A DNA stretch of 64,000 nucleotides. It comes from Anas platyrhynchos (lineage: Eukaryota > Chordata > Aves > Anseriformes > Anatidae). This document shows, piece after piece, positions 51,904-63,568 of this stretch. The notes below the pieces were generated by a model that was not told the DNA's origin, searched no databases, and saw only the letters and a program-made list of their open reading frames with translations. Where the stretch lies: contig NC_092590.1 in assembly GCF_047663525.1 (NCBI RefSeq), positions 50,064,501 through 50,128,500 of the forward strand, written 5' to 3'. Numbering within the stretch: the first letter of the stretch is position 1; each line of letters starts with the position of its first letter. Made by a program: the position numbers and the translations under genes.

Positions 51904-54900
51904 TTTTTACTGTTTTCCTACAAATGGGTTTATTCTTGGTCAGAGCAGTAACTGGCTAGAGACTTTATTCAATGAATTATGCAATTAATGTTATGCATAA
52001 AGTTGACTTTAAAATATGTATTAATCTCAGGAGCTAGGTTGAATTCCCTGCTCCTCCTACACAAATGGTTTGGAAATCTCAAGAGGGCAGTGTATGCTAC
52101 TATAATCTTTCCTGTCCATGTCTGTGTAACAGAAATTACATGGCCTGTGACTGAATGACAGCATTTTTCTGTATGCCTGTGTGTTTTCCTACCTGTGATC
52201 AATCCATGGCATTGCTGTGCTTTATTTGCAGTAATTCTTTACCTGATTTAAAGGACATCATGCTCAACATTCAACAGGCTCTAAATGGGGTTTTGTTATG
52301 TTTGGGATCCCTTGTCATGCCACATTTTACGAGCAGTAATTTATTAGGACATGAACTAAAATTACTTGCTCTGTATTCCACATTGAAGACTGCAATTGTG
52401 TTCTGTTAGGTTTTGAATGGGGATAGGAATGTATTACATGAAGCCAGGCTACTAGATAAATTGAATTCACTGAGTTAATGAGAAATAATTAACTCTAAAT
52501 ATATGTTTTGTGTTTCAGTGGAATGACACGCTGGGGAGAATTTGACGATCTACATCATATTAGTGGGGAGACAGTGAAATCTAATGAAGAAAAGCTGAGC
52601 CCTGAGAAAAGTTAGTGTCTGTGCTCTGATGTTCACTAAGAAATTTTGCAATAATAATTTGATATACTAGGTCTGCTCTCTTAGCAAAGGGAAATGCTTC
52701 TCCGTCTCTGTTATCTCTATCTACTACATGCTAGTGAAATAGTGACATGATTACCTAGTAAAAGCATGGTTGTACAGATAAATTTTTAAATGACTGGTGC
52801 TTACAGGTTGTCTTTTCACAAAAGAAAAAAATCTCAAGAAGTAAGCAAAATAGCAAACTCTTGTCTATGTCCACTGCAGGCAGCCTACTGCTTTTTGTCA
52901 TGTTCCCATGCCCAACTCCTCCGCAAAAATATAAAATAAAATAAATTCCTCCACCACTAACCTTCTTCCTGTGTTGGTGTTGGCAGGGAGGGTGGTGCAG
53001 CTGTACAATATGCTGATGCGGTTTCATTTGTTTCATTTTGTCCAGGTTATTCATGTTATGAAAGCAGCACTCTGAAGTCCAAGAGCGAGCAGGAACATGA
53101 CTGTGCTACCCTGCCCAGGGCGGTCAGCGATGGTGCAGCTGTAAGGAAGAGGACCAAGTTCCCCATGATAGCAAGAACAGAAGTGGAAACGCACAGGGTT
53201 TCTATTAACGGCCACTTCTACAACTATGAGGTACAGATGTAGATGCTGGTCCTTCTTCCCCTGAAGTTGGGCACTGGAGCAGAATAAAGCCTCCAGTGAG
53301 CTTCTGGACCTCTCCTGCACTCCCTGAGACAAGAGAGGTGCTCCCCCCTTAGTCCCCTGTGTGTGGCCAGGCCTTGGGCTTTGGAGGGTCACAGTGGTCC
53401 TTCCTTCCCATGGGGAGGCCTTCCCTTCTCCTGGGGATACCGTGTGCCCTTTGCTTTACACTAACTATGGCAACATACCTGACAGCTTGCTTTTATCCCA
53501 GAGCTGTGCTGTGTTAGATCTTCTGGAATCCCAGCCACTAAGTACAGAAGTCCTCAAATTCATGCCCTTTGCTGTTGGTTTTGTTTCCTAGACATCAGTT
53601 TTTACTCCAGCTTTTGGATCAGAAACCAAAATACGTATTAACAGCTATATGAGAACAAGAGAAGTAATAGAACAATTGCTTCGAAAGTTCAAGGTAACTC
53701 TGCATGCTTGTAGAAGCCACTACAGCTGTGGTCTAGAAATACTAACTCACTTGAGTGGTGTCCCACCAGCACTGTGTGACAGGCAGGAAATAACTGGAAG
53801 TACAGAGTATGAAACAGCTTAGAAAAAGCACATGGACAGTTTTTAAGGAGAAAGTTGCTGTTACTTTCCAAATGCTTCGTGGCTCTTCGTCTAGAAAAGG
53901 CATATCAGGTGTACAGCTTGCAGTGAAGAAAGAACCGGGGAATGGCTTGTTTATACCTTCTTGGAAAGAAGGGGAAAATGCTGCAGCACCTTCAGCATTA
54001 CCCAGCACAAAGGACGTTTAATGGACGTGGCTGTGCTTCCCTCTAGTGACAGGCTCTAGTAATTAGATTTTTCTTGGAAGAAAAGAGAGCTTTCATCTAA
54101 CCCGAGTGCCTGGAATACACATTATATTGGACCCAGGCACATATAAAGCTCCAAAATGCCACAGTTAAAAATAATACTCAAGGCCAGTTTGTCCGATTTA
54201 TTTATTATTTTCCTTGTGATTTGTGAAAACTAAAACGTTACAGATGCTCTGGAAAGATCTTTTGTTTTCTAAGATGCTGCATTGCTGCTTTGGGCAATAT
54301 GGTAGTGTTAGTAAGGATAAGGTAGCAGGGGTACAGGAACAAAGAAAATGCAGCCTAGCTCTAGATCTTACCCAAATCCAGTATCTTTTAACTCATCCAT
54401 AGACGGTGTCCTAATTACAGGCTTTGATTTAAACATTTGAGTTGAGAAGCAGGCTATATCTGCTGATGATGCAGTGCTCAGGGGATACATTGGTCAATCT
54501 GAATAGCCTTTGGTTTTGTGTTTACAGATAGAAAACAGTCCGCATGAATTTGCACTTTATATTATCCATGCATCCGGAGGTAAGCCAGGCATCACTGTGC
54601 GATCACTTTATCTGTAATTATCCTCTGCATATGTGTGGGGGCTGCTGATCTTGGAGCAACAAGATCCATCACAGGCAACTGCCCTTGCTCGGAGTGCCTA
54701 GGCAGTGTGGCATTTTGGCTTTTCTTGGGACCCCTTAGATATGTGCGCTTCTCTGATGGAGAGGAAAACCTGAATAATTGTGTCCTGAGTGCTTTCAGAG
54801 TACTGCAAGTACAACTGCTTCAGCTAAATAGTAATTTAATTACTATTTAATTTAATGTAATATTACTATTACTGTTACTATCCTGTAATTAAAGACTGTT

Positions 54901-56904
54901 TAGAATGCTCCTCTGATGTAACTTCTGTTCTGTATGGCTGCATGGCAGTCTTGGGATGCCAGGCTCCAGCTGGCAGTTTTAGGGGATATTTTAATTGGAA
55001 AAAGTGGTACAAGGCTTTTAGAGAGTGCTAGGAGATACCCAGACTGTCTTTGAAATGCTAACCTGATTAAAATCAGACTGGCTAAACATAATTCATTTGG
55101 ACTTCACAATTTTAAACATAGTCTTGGTTCCCCCAAATGCCTAACTGAAAGTATGCAAAATTTATTGGAAAATATACACTTATACAATGTAGTCCAACTC
55201 TATTGCTTAATGAAAAACATGGGGTTTTTTTGTTTGTTTTTTTGTTGTTTTTTTTTTCTTAAAAGCAATACCTAAAAGAATGGGAGAGACAACTGAGGAG
55301 CATGTGCCTTAAATGTCAAAATAGAAATTTGAAAGGATATTTGAAAATTATGAAGTAGATTTTATTTGTTAGTCGTTGACAAGCTCTCTGGCCTGGAGCC
55401 AGTCTCTTAAATGTGTACTTGGCTATGTAAGTTGCAACTCCTTAGTGTTGTATGTGCCAACATCTTTCAAAATGCATAGTTCAAATTTAGTTACCACATC
55501 CTCTTGAAAATATGTTAGAGACTTGCTCTATCTGTAGTAATTGTGCATCAGACAAGGATAGGATCTTTGCCAAGAAAGAAGACATCTGATTGCATGAGGT
55601 TTTAGAAGCACTGTTGTATGTTCTGTACATCATCACATTACTTTTAAATCCCAGAGAAAAAGCAGTTGAGGAGTGGAGACATTCCCTTACTGCACAGACT
55701 TCTACAGGGGCCCTCAGAGAAGATTGCCAAGTTTTTTCTCATGGACAGGCATGTGGAAGAGGTCAGCGGTGATGTACGTATATCACCATTCCAACAGTTC
55801 ACAATGTTTTTCTCCAGTAGTGTACTCACTAATGTGCATTTCTTGTCATCTTGATAGGTTGCTCAGTATATTCAATTTCATCTTCCATTTTTGGAATCAA
55901 TCCTGCACAGAATAAATGAAGAAGAAGAACAAGAGATTCAACAAACTATTGCAAAGTAAACAGAAGTAAAATTAGAGGGTCACTTTAAGTCCAGGAGAAT
56001 ATTTACAATCATGGGTTGGCTCAATAGACAAATGCATTTATGTAGCAGCATGCACTCAGAACGCTGCACTCTGACTGCTTACACAAAACTTTGTGAGAAT
56101 TGTAATTGTTTCTGTATCCTGCATCCCTAAATGAGCTGTTGCTGTTGAAGTTTCTAGAGCGTATACCAGTCTATATGTAGAAGGTGGGAGCTTTCCAGAA
56201 AATTAGGAGCCCCAGGGTAGCTTTGTTGTATTTTGTGAAATGTCTTAGTGATGTGGTTTAGTGGAGGACTTGTTAGTGTTAGGTCAGAGGTTGGACTAAG
56301 TGATCTTGGAGGTCATTTCCAACCTAGATGATTCTGTGATTCTGTCTTCTGAGCCTTAGACTACTTCTTCAGTTCCTACTTGCTGCTGTGTAGTTCTCTA
56401 GAATGTATCAATGCAGCAAATAATGTGGTACTCTTTAAGTGGTACAGCATTCACTTCGGATAGGTGTGAAACTCTTAATGTCTGTCTAGAACTGAATTTC
56501 CAAAAAATTGTATGAGTTCTTCTGATGGTAGCTCAAAATTCACAATGGGTATGGGTTGGAAATATACCAGTATTCCTAAACATATGAGACCAGAGGTCAA
56601 AAGCAATGCGAGTCTACCAGCTGTGGATCTGTTACCAAATGACCATCAAATCATTTTGAATCAAAATCGCCAGGGAATGAAAAGAAAAAAATAGATAGCA
56701 ATTGCCATTTTCTATCAGAAATACTTTATTTCCAACTTTTTCACCTGTTCAACTGGCATGTTAAAATTGGGGTTTAATTTTTGAAGCATTCTGTCAGTAA
56801 ATGCATTCTCTCTCCCTCTCTCCCCCAGATACCTTAAAGAGAAGCAAATGATAAAACAGCACCTTCAAAATCGAACTGTTAAAAAAACAGAGACTACTGT
56901 TTGA
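43191..56904 (+). CDS. RASSF6: RASSF6, Ras association domain family member 6, ten coding exons
   Basis: It encodes an intracellular scaffold that binds Ras-type GTPases through its RA domain and MST1/2 kinases through its SARAH helix, linking them to Hippo and apoptosis signalling. Coding runs from ATG 43210 to TGA 56904. Exons: 43191-43280 (19 bases of 5'UTR), 49109-49187, 50394-50545, 52519-52610, 53046-53230, 53592-53693, 54528-54579, 55655-55773, 55858-55955 and 56829-56904. All junctions are GT/AG and in phase, giving 341 residues, near the human 337-369. The N-terminus ([20 protein letters not shown]) and [11 protein letters not shown] match human RASSF6. The RA domain spans about residues 180-284 ([20 protein letters not shown] on), and SARAH about 285-335 ([14 protein letters not shown] on, then a charged coiled coil). 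A second in-frame ATG lies five codons after the first. The neighbours are as in mammals. Confidence 0.95.
43210..43280 (+). CDS. RASSF6: RASSF6 coding exon 1
   Basis: Follows a pyrimidine-rich TTTTGTTTAG acceptor with 19 untranslated bases. It encodes [20 protein letters not shown] and ends in phase 2 at ACCAG|GTAAAT. Confidence 0.88.
46155..46233 (+). mobile_element. CR1 3' fragment in RASSF6 intron
   Basis: GGTGTCCCTGCCCATGGCAG, GGATGATCTAAGGTCCCTTC and a degenerate ATGCTGTGATTC terminus mark a CR1 3' end in sense to RASSF6. Confidence 0.88.
49109..49187 (+). CDS. RASSF6: RASSF6 coding exon 2
   Basis: Encodes (R)[19 protein letters not shown] and ends in phase 0 at AATCAG|GTAAGA. It follows a long T-rich tract. 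Confidence 0.93.
50130..50330 (-). mobile_element. Old CR1 fragment next to a RASSF6 exon
   Basis: AACATTGGTAGGGAAGCGCC, GTCGTGTAGTCCAGCCTCCT and CAATTCCACCACCTGTTCCA are antisense CR1 3' sequence, well diverged. It ends about 60 bases before the acceptor at 50393. Confidence 0.7.
50394..50545 (+). CDS. RASSF6: RASSF6 coding exon 3
   Basis: Encodes [20 protein letters not shown] and onward to LFPGR. It ends in phase 2 at GGAG|GTAATG. A GT seven bases upstream would break the frame and is rejected. Confidence 0.93.
52519..52610 (+). CDS. RASSF6: RASSF6 coding exon 4
   Basis: Encodes the family-conserved [15 protein letters not shown] and ends in phase 1 at GAAAA|GTTAGT. Confidence 0.94.
53046..53230 (+). 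CDS. RASSF6: RASSF6 coding exon 5
   Basis: A serine- and lysine-rich linker ([18 protein letters not shown]) running into the start of the RA domain ([11 protein letters not shown]). It ends in phase 0 at GAG|GTACAG. Confidence 0.93.
53592..53693 (+). CDS. RASSF6: RASSF6 coding exon 6 (RA domain)
   Basis: Exactly 34 codons, [19 protein letters not shown] through LLRKFK, the first beta-strands and helix of the RA fold. Confidence 0.95.
54528..54579 (+). CDS. RASSF6: RASSF6 coding exon 7 (RA domain)
   Basis: Encodes [17 protein letters not shown] and ends in phase 1. Confidence 0.93.
55655..55773 (+). CDS. RASSF6: RASSF6 coding exon 8 (RA domain)
   Basis: Encodes (E)[19 protein letters not shown] and on to [13 protein letters not shown], the end of the RA domain. 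Donor GAT|GTACGT, phase 0. Confidence 0.94.
55858..55955 (+). CDS. RASSF6: RASSF6 coding exon 9 (SARAH)
   Basis: Encodes [20 protein letters not shown] and an acidic EEEEQE helix. It ends in phase 2 at GCAAA|GTAAAC (last base 55955). Confidence 0.94.
56248..56344 (+). mobile_element. CR1 3' fragment in the last RASSF6 intron
   Basis: GGTTGGACTAAGTGATCTTG and GATGATTCTGTGATTCTG-like bases mark the CR1 3' end, in sense to RASSF6. Confidence 0.9.
56829..56904 (+). CDS. RASSF6: RASSF6 coding exon 10 and stop
   Basis: Encodes [20 protein letters not shown] and ETTV, then TGA. This is the end of the SARAH coiled coil. Confidence 0.93.
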
Positions 56905-57940
56905 TGCACGTGGTGTATTGCGAATACCACCCACTGCTGTTGGCAAAGGAAAGTCTGTGTGCTTTCTTGAATGTGCCGTGGCTGAAGAAGACAGAGAGCA
57001 CACGGATGTGCAAAGTGTTTCTTTTGACAATCATGCAACTGAAACTGCATATGCTCCAGTATGGCTCTGGAATACAAGTTGCGAACCACCTAAGAAGATG
57101 CACTAAATTGTCCAAAAGGCAAATGCTGAATCTAACTTGAAACTGCAGATAGGGAAAAAATCCCATCCTGGAAAGCACAAGGCTTTATTTACCACCTAGT
57201 AATTTCTAAACCATTGCTGAGAGTCTAGTATACATGCAAAGTGTTGCAGTAACTAATCTGCTAATCATAACAAAAAAAATGAAAAAAATGAAAATAGTGA
57301 AAAATTAAAGTGGCTTTTCTTCTATTACAGAAATGTTAAATTTTATTAGGAGGAAGCTGTTCAGTAGAGTTACATGGAAAAAGGTATTTATGTATCTAAG
57401 GTTGCAGCTAGGCATTTCACTTAGCTTACAGAAACACCTACACAAGAGAGACCTGATAGTCCCCTGGCTTCAGACTGGTAGATACCTAACTCATATAAAC
57501 TTTGAGCACAAGTTTTAAAAATACAAAGAGAAGCTCTCCCAATTTATTGGTACTCAGCTCTTAAATGTATGAGTGAATGTGTCTCTGGTGTCCATCTTAA
57601 GCTGCAGAGTAAGAACTCTCACTAAGTGCTGTGGTATCTGCTTGACTGGGTGCTGGAATGTACCCCAGTGTGTGTTTTTTTTGTTTTTTTTTTTGTTTGT
57701 TTGTTTGATGAGACAAATTATTCCATGTTATTTGCTGTTTTGATTCAAAGACAGAAAGAAAAAGAGTTAAGTGAGAGAGGCTGAATGTCACAGCCATGAT
57801 AGGATGGGGTTGGCATCTTTCTGCAGATGCAATTTGTGGACTGTCTGGTTGGTGCTCAAGCATACAGCAGTCACCTGTTGGGTCCTGTCTGTTTGAGTTA
57901 CGCTGAATGGTAAAGTTCAAATTGTAGAGGTGTAAATAAA
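56905..57940 (+). terminator. RASSF6: RASSF6 3'UTR with candidate poly(A) signals
   Basis: After the stop, ATTAAA occurs at 57305-57310 and AATAAA at 57935-57940. Further AATAAA copies follow near 58092 and beyond, so the end used cannot be chosen from sequence alone. Confidence 0.4.
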
Positions 57941-57944
57941 ATCC

Positions 57945-60900
57945 AATTTGTGCACAATTAAGTGCCTTCCTGTAGTAGCTTCTTTTTTATGCGGTGCCTG
58001 TATTTTACATCAGCTGCGCTGGGCTTATGCAGGTAACAGCATAAACGCTTTGAGAGAACTGGTGTGCAGAATGTGTTGTCTAGAAATTGTGGAATAAATC
58101 AAGAATGAAAATCTGTACTCCACTTGAGGTGATGTTACTTGGATGATAAGTCAAAAATGAGACATCAATTTGCTAATTAAGCTATTGTGCTTGGGGCAGA
58201 TACTTACTTTAATTTACTTTACTTGTACAATCTATTATAATCCTGCCCAGAAAAATGACTGAGAGGAGAAAAAAAAATAATTCTGTAGTCAAGATGCATG
58301 GTATAAAGAGTTGCCCTAGTTGTACAAATATCAGTTCCTTGCAGCAACAGATGTATATACACAAATGTCACTGAAATTACCCAAGCAAACCATTCAAATA
58401 TTGATTAGCCAAATTATGGGAGATAGGAAGCTGACCATAAAACATCACAGGTTGGACTTGCAAGGTAAGCTCAAATTTCAATGACATCTAAACTAGTCCA
58501 CGGTCAAGTATTGTTCTCATCCAAAACCAAGCAGATGTTGGTAGTCTGAGCCGAGTCATGCACTGAGGTGGTTTTGGTGTATTTTGGCACCAGCTGGCCA
58601 TACTGAGACACTAGCAATGGTGCCAAAGTCAGCACAGGAGCAGACCTCTTGGTCTGGATTTCAGGCTTTGTTCTACCTAACTTACTGTAAGGAACAAGTC
58701 AGAAATCACATACAGAGCAATATTCAGGTAGCTCAAATTAATGGGCAGGGAAAGTCTAGCCTGCTCTCGTGAAACTGTGAGTGATGCAGACCCCTCTGCC
58801 TGCACTGCTGTAATGCTCATCATTTTAACCAGAAAAAAAAGTATTTAAGGTTTTTATGTAAATAGGCTACTTCTGTTAGGTGTTTTCACTTGGTAAATGC
58901 TTGTAGTTTTATGAATGTAACTACTTGGTCTGAGATGTGAAAAAATAAAAATAGGATCAGTGCACTGACCATGTGGAAAAGTGTTTGCAAACACTCTCCA
59001 ATCCTGTCTGTATATACACATGTCCTAAGTGGAACCATTTCTGTAGTCATCTGGTGTTAGATACTAGGATCCCATTGAGGTCACTTGTCTTGCTGAATTG
59101 GGACTAAAAGATACTGAAAAAATAACAATGAAACCTAGCACAGATTACCTGTAAATTGTTGGATTTCAAGCAATAGTTAAAAAAAAAAAAAAAAAAAAAA
59201 AAGCTACTACATTGCAGTGGTGTGAGTTTTGTGAATACTGTGTCCATTTTAATGAATTGTTTCTGACAAACACAGACAAGAACAGCAGAAGAATTTATTC
59301 CAAAGCAGTACTGGATATTCAAGGTAACAGCAATAAGAAACATGATGGAGGAAATATGCGTGTGGTTTTTATGTTTAATTCGGGGTCTAAGACATTATCA
59401 AAAAGGACAACAGAATAAAAAAATTGATGTGATTTTAGTACTACTAAGCTAGCCAGTGAGAAAAATCTTAAGTCATCACTGGAACTAAGTCAGTGAATGA
59501 GTCCAGTCCTTGAGGAGGAATACAAAAGCAACCTCCCAAAGCCACGCCCAAAAATTCCAGAATACTGACCTTTATCGGAACGTTAACTCCCCGAGAAAAC
59601 TACACTAAGAGAAACTTAAGATGGTTGCCTATTGTCTATTGTTTTGTTGTGGTTTGTTTCTTTTTTTTTTTTTTTTTTTGACTGAAGACATAATTGGCAC
59701 TTGAATTGTGTGTGTTAAGTATGTCGCTTTCCTTCGGAGCATCCCACTTTTCTCAGAATGTCAATTATATTTTTTCTCTGTACTGGGTGCTGATGATTGG
59801 CTTTTCTTTGTCTTGGGACCTGAGTTTTTTGATGTATTTTTCAAGTTCTTGCAGCCTTCCTTATTACACTACAAAACTCCACTCTATTCTGTCTTTCCTT
59901 TTACATTCTTTCTGGATCTTTGACTGCTAACCATTATTTTCCATTATTTTCCAATGTTTAACTATTATATATCACTCTACAAGTGAGAGACCCAAGACTT
60001 GTTCTATTACATGTACTCCAGCAAAGTCCTTACCAAGCGTGAGGAAAACAAAAATATGATGTGTATGTCATGTATCTTATTTGTCTGTTTTTTCTGTTGT
60101 TACTGTTTATGCTCCTACTATGCAAGCACAACATTAGACTTCAGTTAGCCACAAGATATCAGTGTCTTTGGTCAGCTTGTGATTTGTTGTTAACTGCATT
60201 TGTTATCTATGCAAATCCCTAATGTGTATTTTACCTGTTCTGTGCCAGTGTGGTTGCTTAATCATATTTTTGTCATGTTAAATTTGTCCTCGTAGAACAT
60301 AGCTGTTATTTTTCTAGGCTATTGCTGTAATTTGCCAAGATGATTTTGACATGAAAATCATTGCAAAGGGATTTGCAACCATCTCTGTACACCCTGTTGT
60401 CAGACACAAATTAAATGATTAGTTTGCCTTTTATTGTGTCTTTAAGGAAAATATTGCCTGGAGTATACATGTATATAGGATGGATTCTGATGGGACATCA
60501 TTTGGTCAATCTCTGTACTTCAGGTTTACATTTTAAAAAAGATTTGTTTGGTGAATGTTTCTTTATTTTACTAACCTTTTCAGATGCTCATTTGATAACT
60601 ACTTCTAATTCTTTTGTTCATGAAAAGGATCTCCTATATGGTAATCTTTTGCTTCAAGACCAAGGTTTCCAGAAAAATTTATTTCTTTTAATACTGTTTT
60701 GACTTTGGATTTTTAACATGCCCTCTTATTTCTTTTTAAGCAAAAGGAAGATAAAAACTCAAATGCTGTTTGAATGTAAAATCACCTCAAATGTAAGTTT
60801 TTCATTCTTCCAGTGCTTTCTCTAAGTACTTGTCTGTTAACTAAGTTTCAGCATTTCATGTTCTTTTTCCATGACTTTTTGCTCATCTGTCCTCTTCCTT

Positions 60901-61970
60901 TCTGTTTGAGATGCCCAAGATAACATATTTCTGTGCTTAAAAGCAATTTTACAATTCCCATACAGCAGAGTTAATGAACGAATGTGTTGTATTTCAAAGA
61001 CATTGCTTTTAAAATGCTAAAACAATTATTTTGTGTTTCACAGACAGTTGAAAAATGGTTGCAGACAGATTTTCTCAAACTTTTGTCTTTATGCTGTGTA
61101 AGATTTGAAACTTTTTTTTTTTCCTGTTACTATTTCATACAAGGAAAATAGTATCCTTTAGCATAGGATGATGGAAAAAATTAAAACCTCAATTTCCATC
61201 CAGTTAACTTTTAGTAAATTTCTTTAACATGATGCTTCTTTTTAGACTTAATTTAGTTTTAATTTACTTGTTTTGGTTTTACATAACCTCAATTATTTCG
61301 AATCAAAGTGTTACGAGCCAGATATGAAGTTTGAACAGGAATTTCTCCCCCATCTGAATGAAATTGATATACTTAATTTTCAGTTAAGCTGAGCTCTGCA
61401 GGAAGGTGAGACTTACAATTTTATATCTCATAATATTCTTTCTGAAATTTGATATTTTACTTGAGCCACCCTTTTTATCTTGTTCACAGTGGAAAATCAA
61501 ACAGTGGCAGAACTGTAGCAGGTCTAAGTTATCATGACTTTGTTAGGTTTATGAGTAAAGAGCCACAACACAGTATTCTCCACTATAACAACACCTATGT
61601 TCCTATTTATACCTCATGAATATTTAGAAAAGATATGCTCATGGTTAAATTTGTGCGACTCCTTAACCTTCAGCAAATACCTTCCAATATGCTATGTGAG
61701 CTCTTTATGCTGACAACATTTTTTCACTTCTTTTTATAAGTTCTGGACCCTGAAAAAAAAAGTGAATATTATCAATGAAATAGGGAAGGTAATGTACTTG
61801 CGAACAAGTTACATGTGTACAGGAGCAGTAAGTCAATTCATTAATGTTTTATAATCTCTGCAAGTTGTGTACAAGCACTGTATATACAGTGTGTATATAC
61901 ATATGACACTGTTTAATATACGTTTTGCTTTTACTGCTCAGCTCAGGTTGCCTTAGATGGTTTGGCATTT
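57945..61970. other. Intergenic between convergent RASSF6 and the albumin-family gene
   Basis: Very AT-rich, with an A tract at 59179-59202 and a T tract near 59660-59680. No supported exon on either strand. Confidence 0.6.
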
Positions 61971-61994
61971 GGTAGAAAAATACTGAAATACAGC

Positions 61995-62000
61995 TTTATT
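61995..62000 (-). terminator. Candidate poly(A) signal of the albumin-family gene
   Basis: AATAAA on the minus strand, about 220 bases beyond the proposed stop codon. Confidence 0.5.
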
Positions 62001-62215
62001 AAGTAGAAGGATGATTCTTTCTGGATGATAGGCTGGGTGGACGTGGAGGTGGAAACTTTTTACATAAGTAAGGTTTTTCTGTACTTGATCATTTGAAGCA
62101 AAGTAATGCAAAGACTTAAAAGAGAGGGAGTAAGCCTCAAGGGTTGTGGGAAACATGTTAAATTTCAGTTTATCTTAAGGAATATATCAGAGATGAGAAG
62201 TAAGGAAAAGCAGGT

Positions 62216-62269
62216 TTACTGAAAGGCAGAGAGAAACCAAGGTAGCTCTGCGTTATGAATGTCAATAAG
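62216..62269 (-). CDS. Albumin-family gene, tentative last coding exon
   Basis: On the minus strand an acceptor (TATGTTATTTTAG) is followed in phase 0 by 17 codons, LIDIHNAELPWFLSAFQ, and TAA. In albumins the last coding exon is short, phase 0, and adds a comparable tail after the ...CF..EE motif; the AEL triplet recalls afamin. An alternative acceptor (CTGCCTTTCAG, AG at 62220-62219) would put the same TAA directly after the previous exon. Length and position fit, but the sequence match is weak. Confidence 0.4.
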   Translation of the reverse strand, partial: LIDIHNAELPWFLSAFQ

Positions 62270-63568
62270 CTAAAATAACATAGGAAAGACAAGTGCCAAG
62301 TCCCAGTGATTCCCCAGTAGCAATAGATGTAGCTGAGTTCTGTGTCTATAAATTGCTACACAGAAACACAAGGATAACTAGCTATGTTCTCTAGCAGTCA
62401 TGCACAGCTAAACTGACATGCCTATCTACCTGTGCAGGCAATAAAGTTGGTCTTTAGAAATAGAACCAAAGGAATTCTGGCTAGTCAGGCTTTGCTTTTG
62501 TTGCTTAATGGAGAAATTTACACTTTTGTGTATATTTTCACTTTGAGAATATAAAGGTGAAAACAGAAACAATACCTCTTTCACAAAACATGCTTCGCGG
62601 TTTTCTTCTTTGCAGCACTGTTCCCTCATGGCAGTAAAAGCCGCAGTGACGGAGGTCAGCTGTTCCTGTGTGATCTGGGGCTTGTATTTAATGAGGTTGA
62701 TGAGCATTCTGCAAGAAAAGCAAAGAAAGCACTGTGAACCTGGAAGGGTAGGCACACGGATTAGGACCACTTCTCAAACACTACTCCTGCAAAATCTTGT
62801 CTTTCTTATTGCCCACTTGCTTTCTATAGCTTTTTTTTTTTTTTTCCACCACTCAGGTAGGTATTTGCAGTGGGGAGTCAGTATGTGCCTCATTCTTCTG
62901 TGGGGAAAAAAAAGTGGCAATGCTCATTTTTGGAGTTGTTCCACTGTGAATGCCTATAAATACATACAGCTGGTTTGTGTTGTGTACCACTCCAGAGGGT
63001 CCGAGGCAGTATGGGATTGCCATAGCACAAGTTGAGCTCAAAGAGTTGTTTTTTTTTTTTTTTATGTTTTTACACTGTGTCTTGTGCAGCTCCTGTAAAG
63101 GACGGTGCAAGGGATTAACTTTAGGCACCTGGTGCTTCCATTCTGGTGGTGTATACACCAGTGCAGATTCCCACCTCTGAAAATGACTTTCTTTCATCAA
63201 AGGCAGGTAAATATAGGTTGAACTAGAGAGGAAAAGAAACCACGATAAACATGAGAGGAAAGCAAAACAGTTCGAAAAACATGTCGGTGTGCATTGCCAG
63301 GATGAGAATAAGAAACGGGGAACAGTAAAACAGGCATGTCTTACTCCTGCTTCTTGTGCTGTAACTTTTCCTCTTCTGTTGTACACAAGTCTTCGTGGAA
63401 AGTGAACAGACCAGGAGTCAATGATAAGGGCACATAATTCTCATCAATTTCTAGTTTCCCCATGCATGGCCTCCTAAGAGCGTAGGAGCTACTACAGCAG
63501 TGGCAAACACCGGGGTTTATTGGGTTGGTTAGGTGTCTTCTACATATTTCTCCAAGCACAAGATCCAG
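62216..63568 (-). CDS. Albumin-family plasma protein (afamin/alpha-fetoprotein/albumin type), 3' part
   Basis: The product would be a secreted carrier of fatty acids and other ligands in plasma. Only the C-terminal third domain is in the window; the rest lies beyond the right edge. Two exons are firm: 63568-63345 (224 bases) and 62708-62576 (133 bases), the sizes of albumin exons 12 and 13, with matching phases (0, 2, 0). They encode VLGEICRRHLTNPINP, a CC pair, RRPCMGKLEIDENYVP, FTFHEDLC, the QHKKQE junction, then LINLIKYKPQITQEQL and EQCCKEENREACFVKE, i.e. the domain III cysteine pattern. Next to RASSF6 the human gene is AFM, so afamin is the positional orthologue, but member identity cannot be fixed from this part. 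Confidence 0.9.
62576..62708 (-). CDS. Albumin-family gene, penultimate coding exon (albumin exon 13 type)
   Basis: 133 bases between CTTTTCTTGCAG and GAG|GTATTG. It encodes MLINLIKYKPQITQEQLTSV and the QCCKEENREACF cysteine cluster. Confidence 0.92.
63345..63568 (-). CDS. Albumin-family gene, coding exon (albumin exon 12 type)
   Basis: 224 bases between TTTTGGTAAAG and CAGGA|GTAAGA, open throughout in the family frame. It has one cysteine more than usual: GVCHCC where human albumin has VTKCC. Confidence 0.93.

Noticed and set aside
62853-63386. 177-codon minus-strand frame between albumin-family exons
   Set aside because: It lies in the intron between two exons with perfect splice sites, and only its N-terminal end is near coding DNA.
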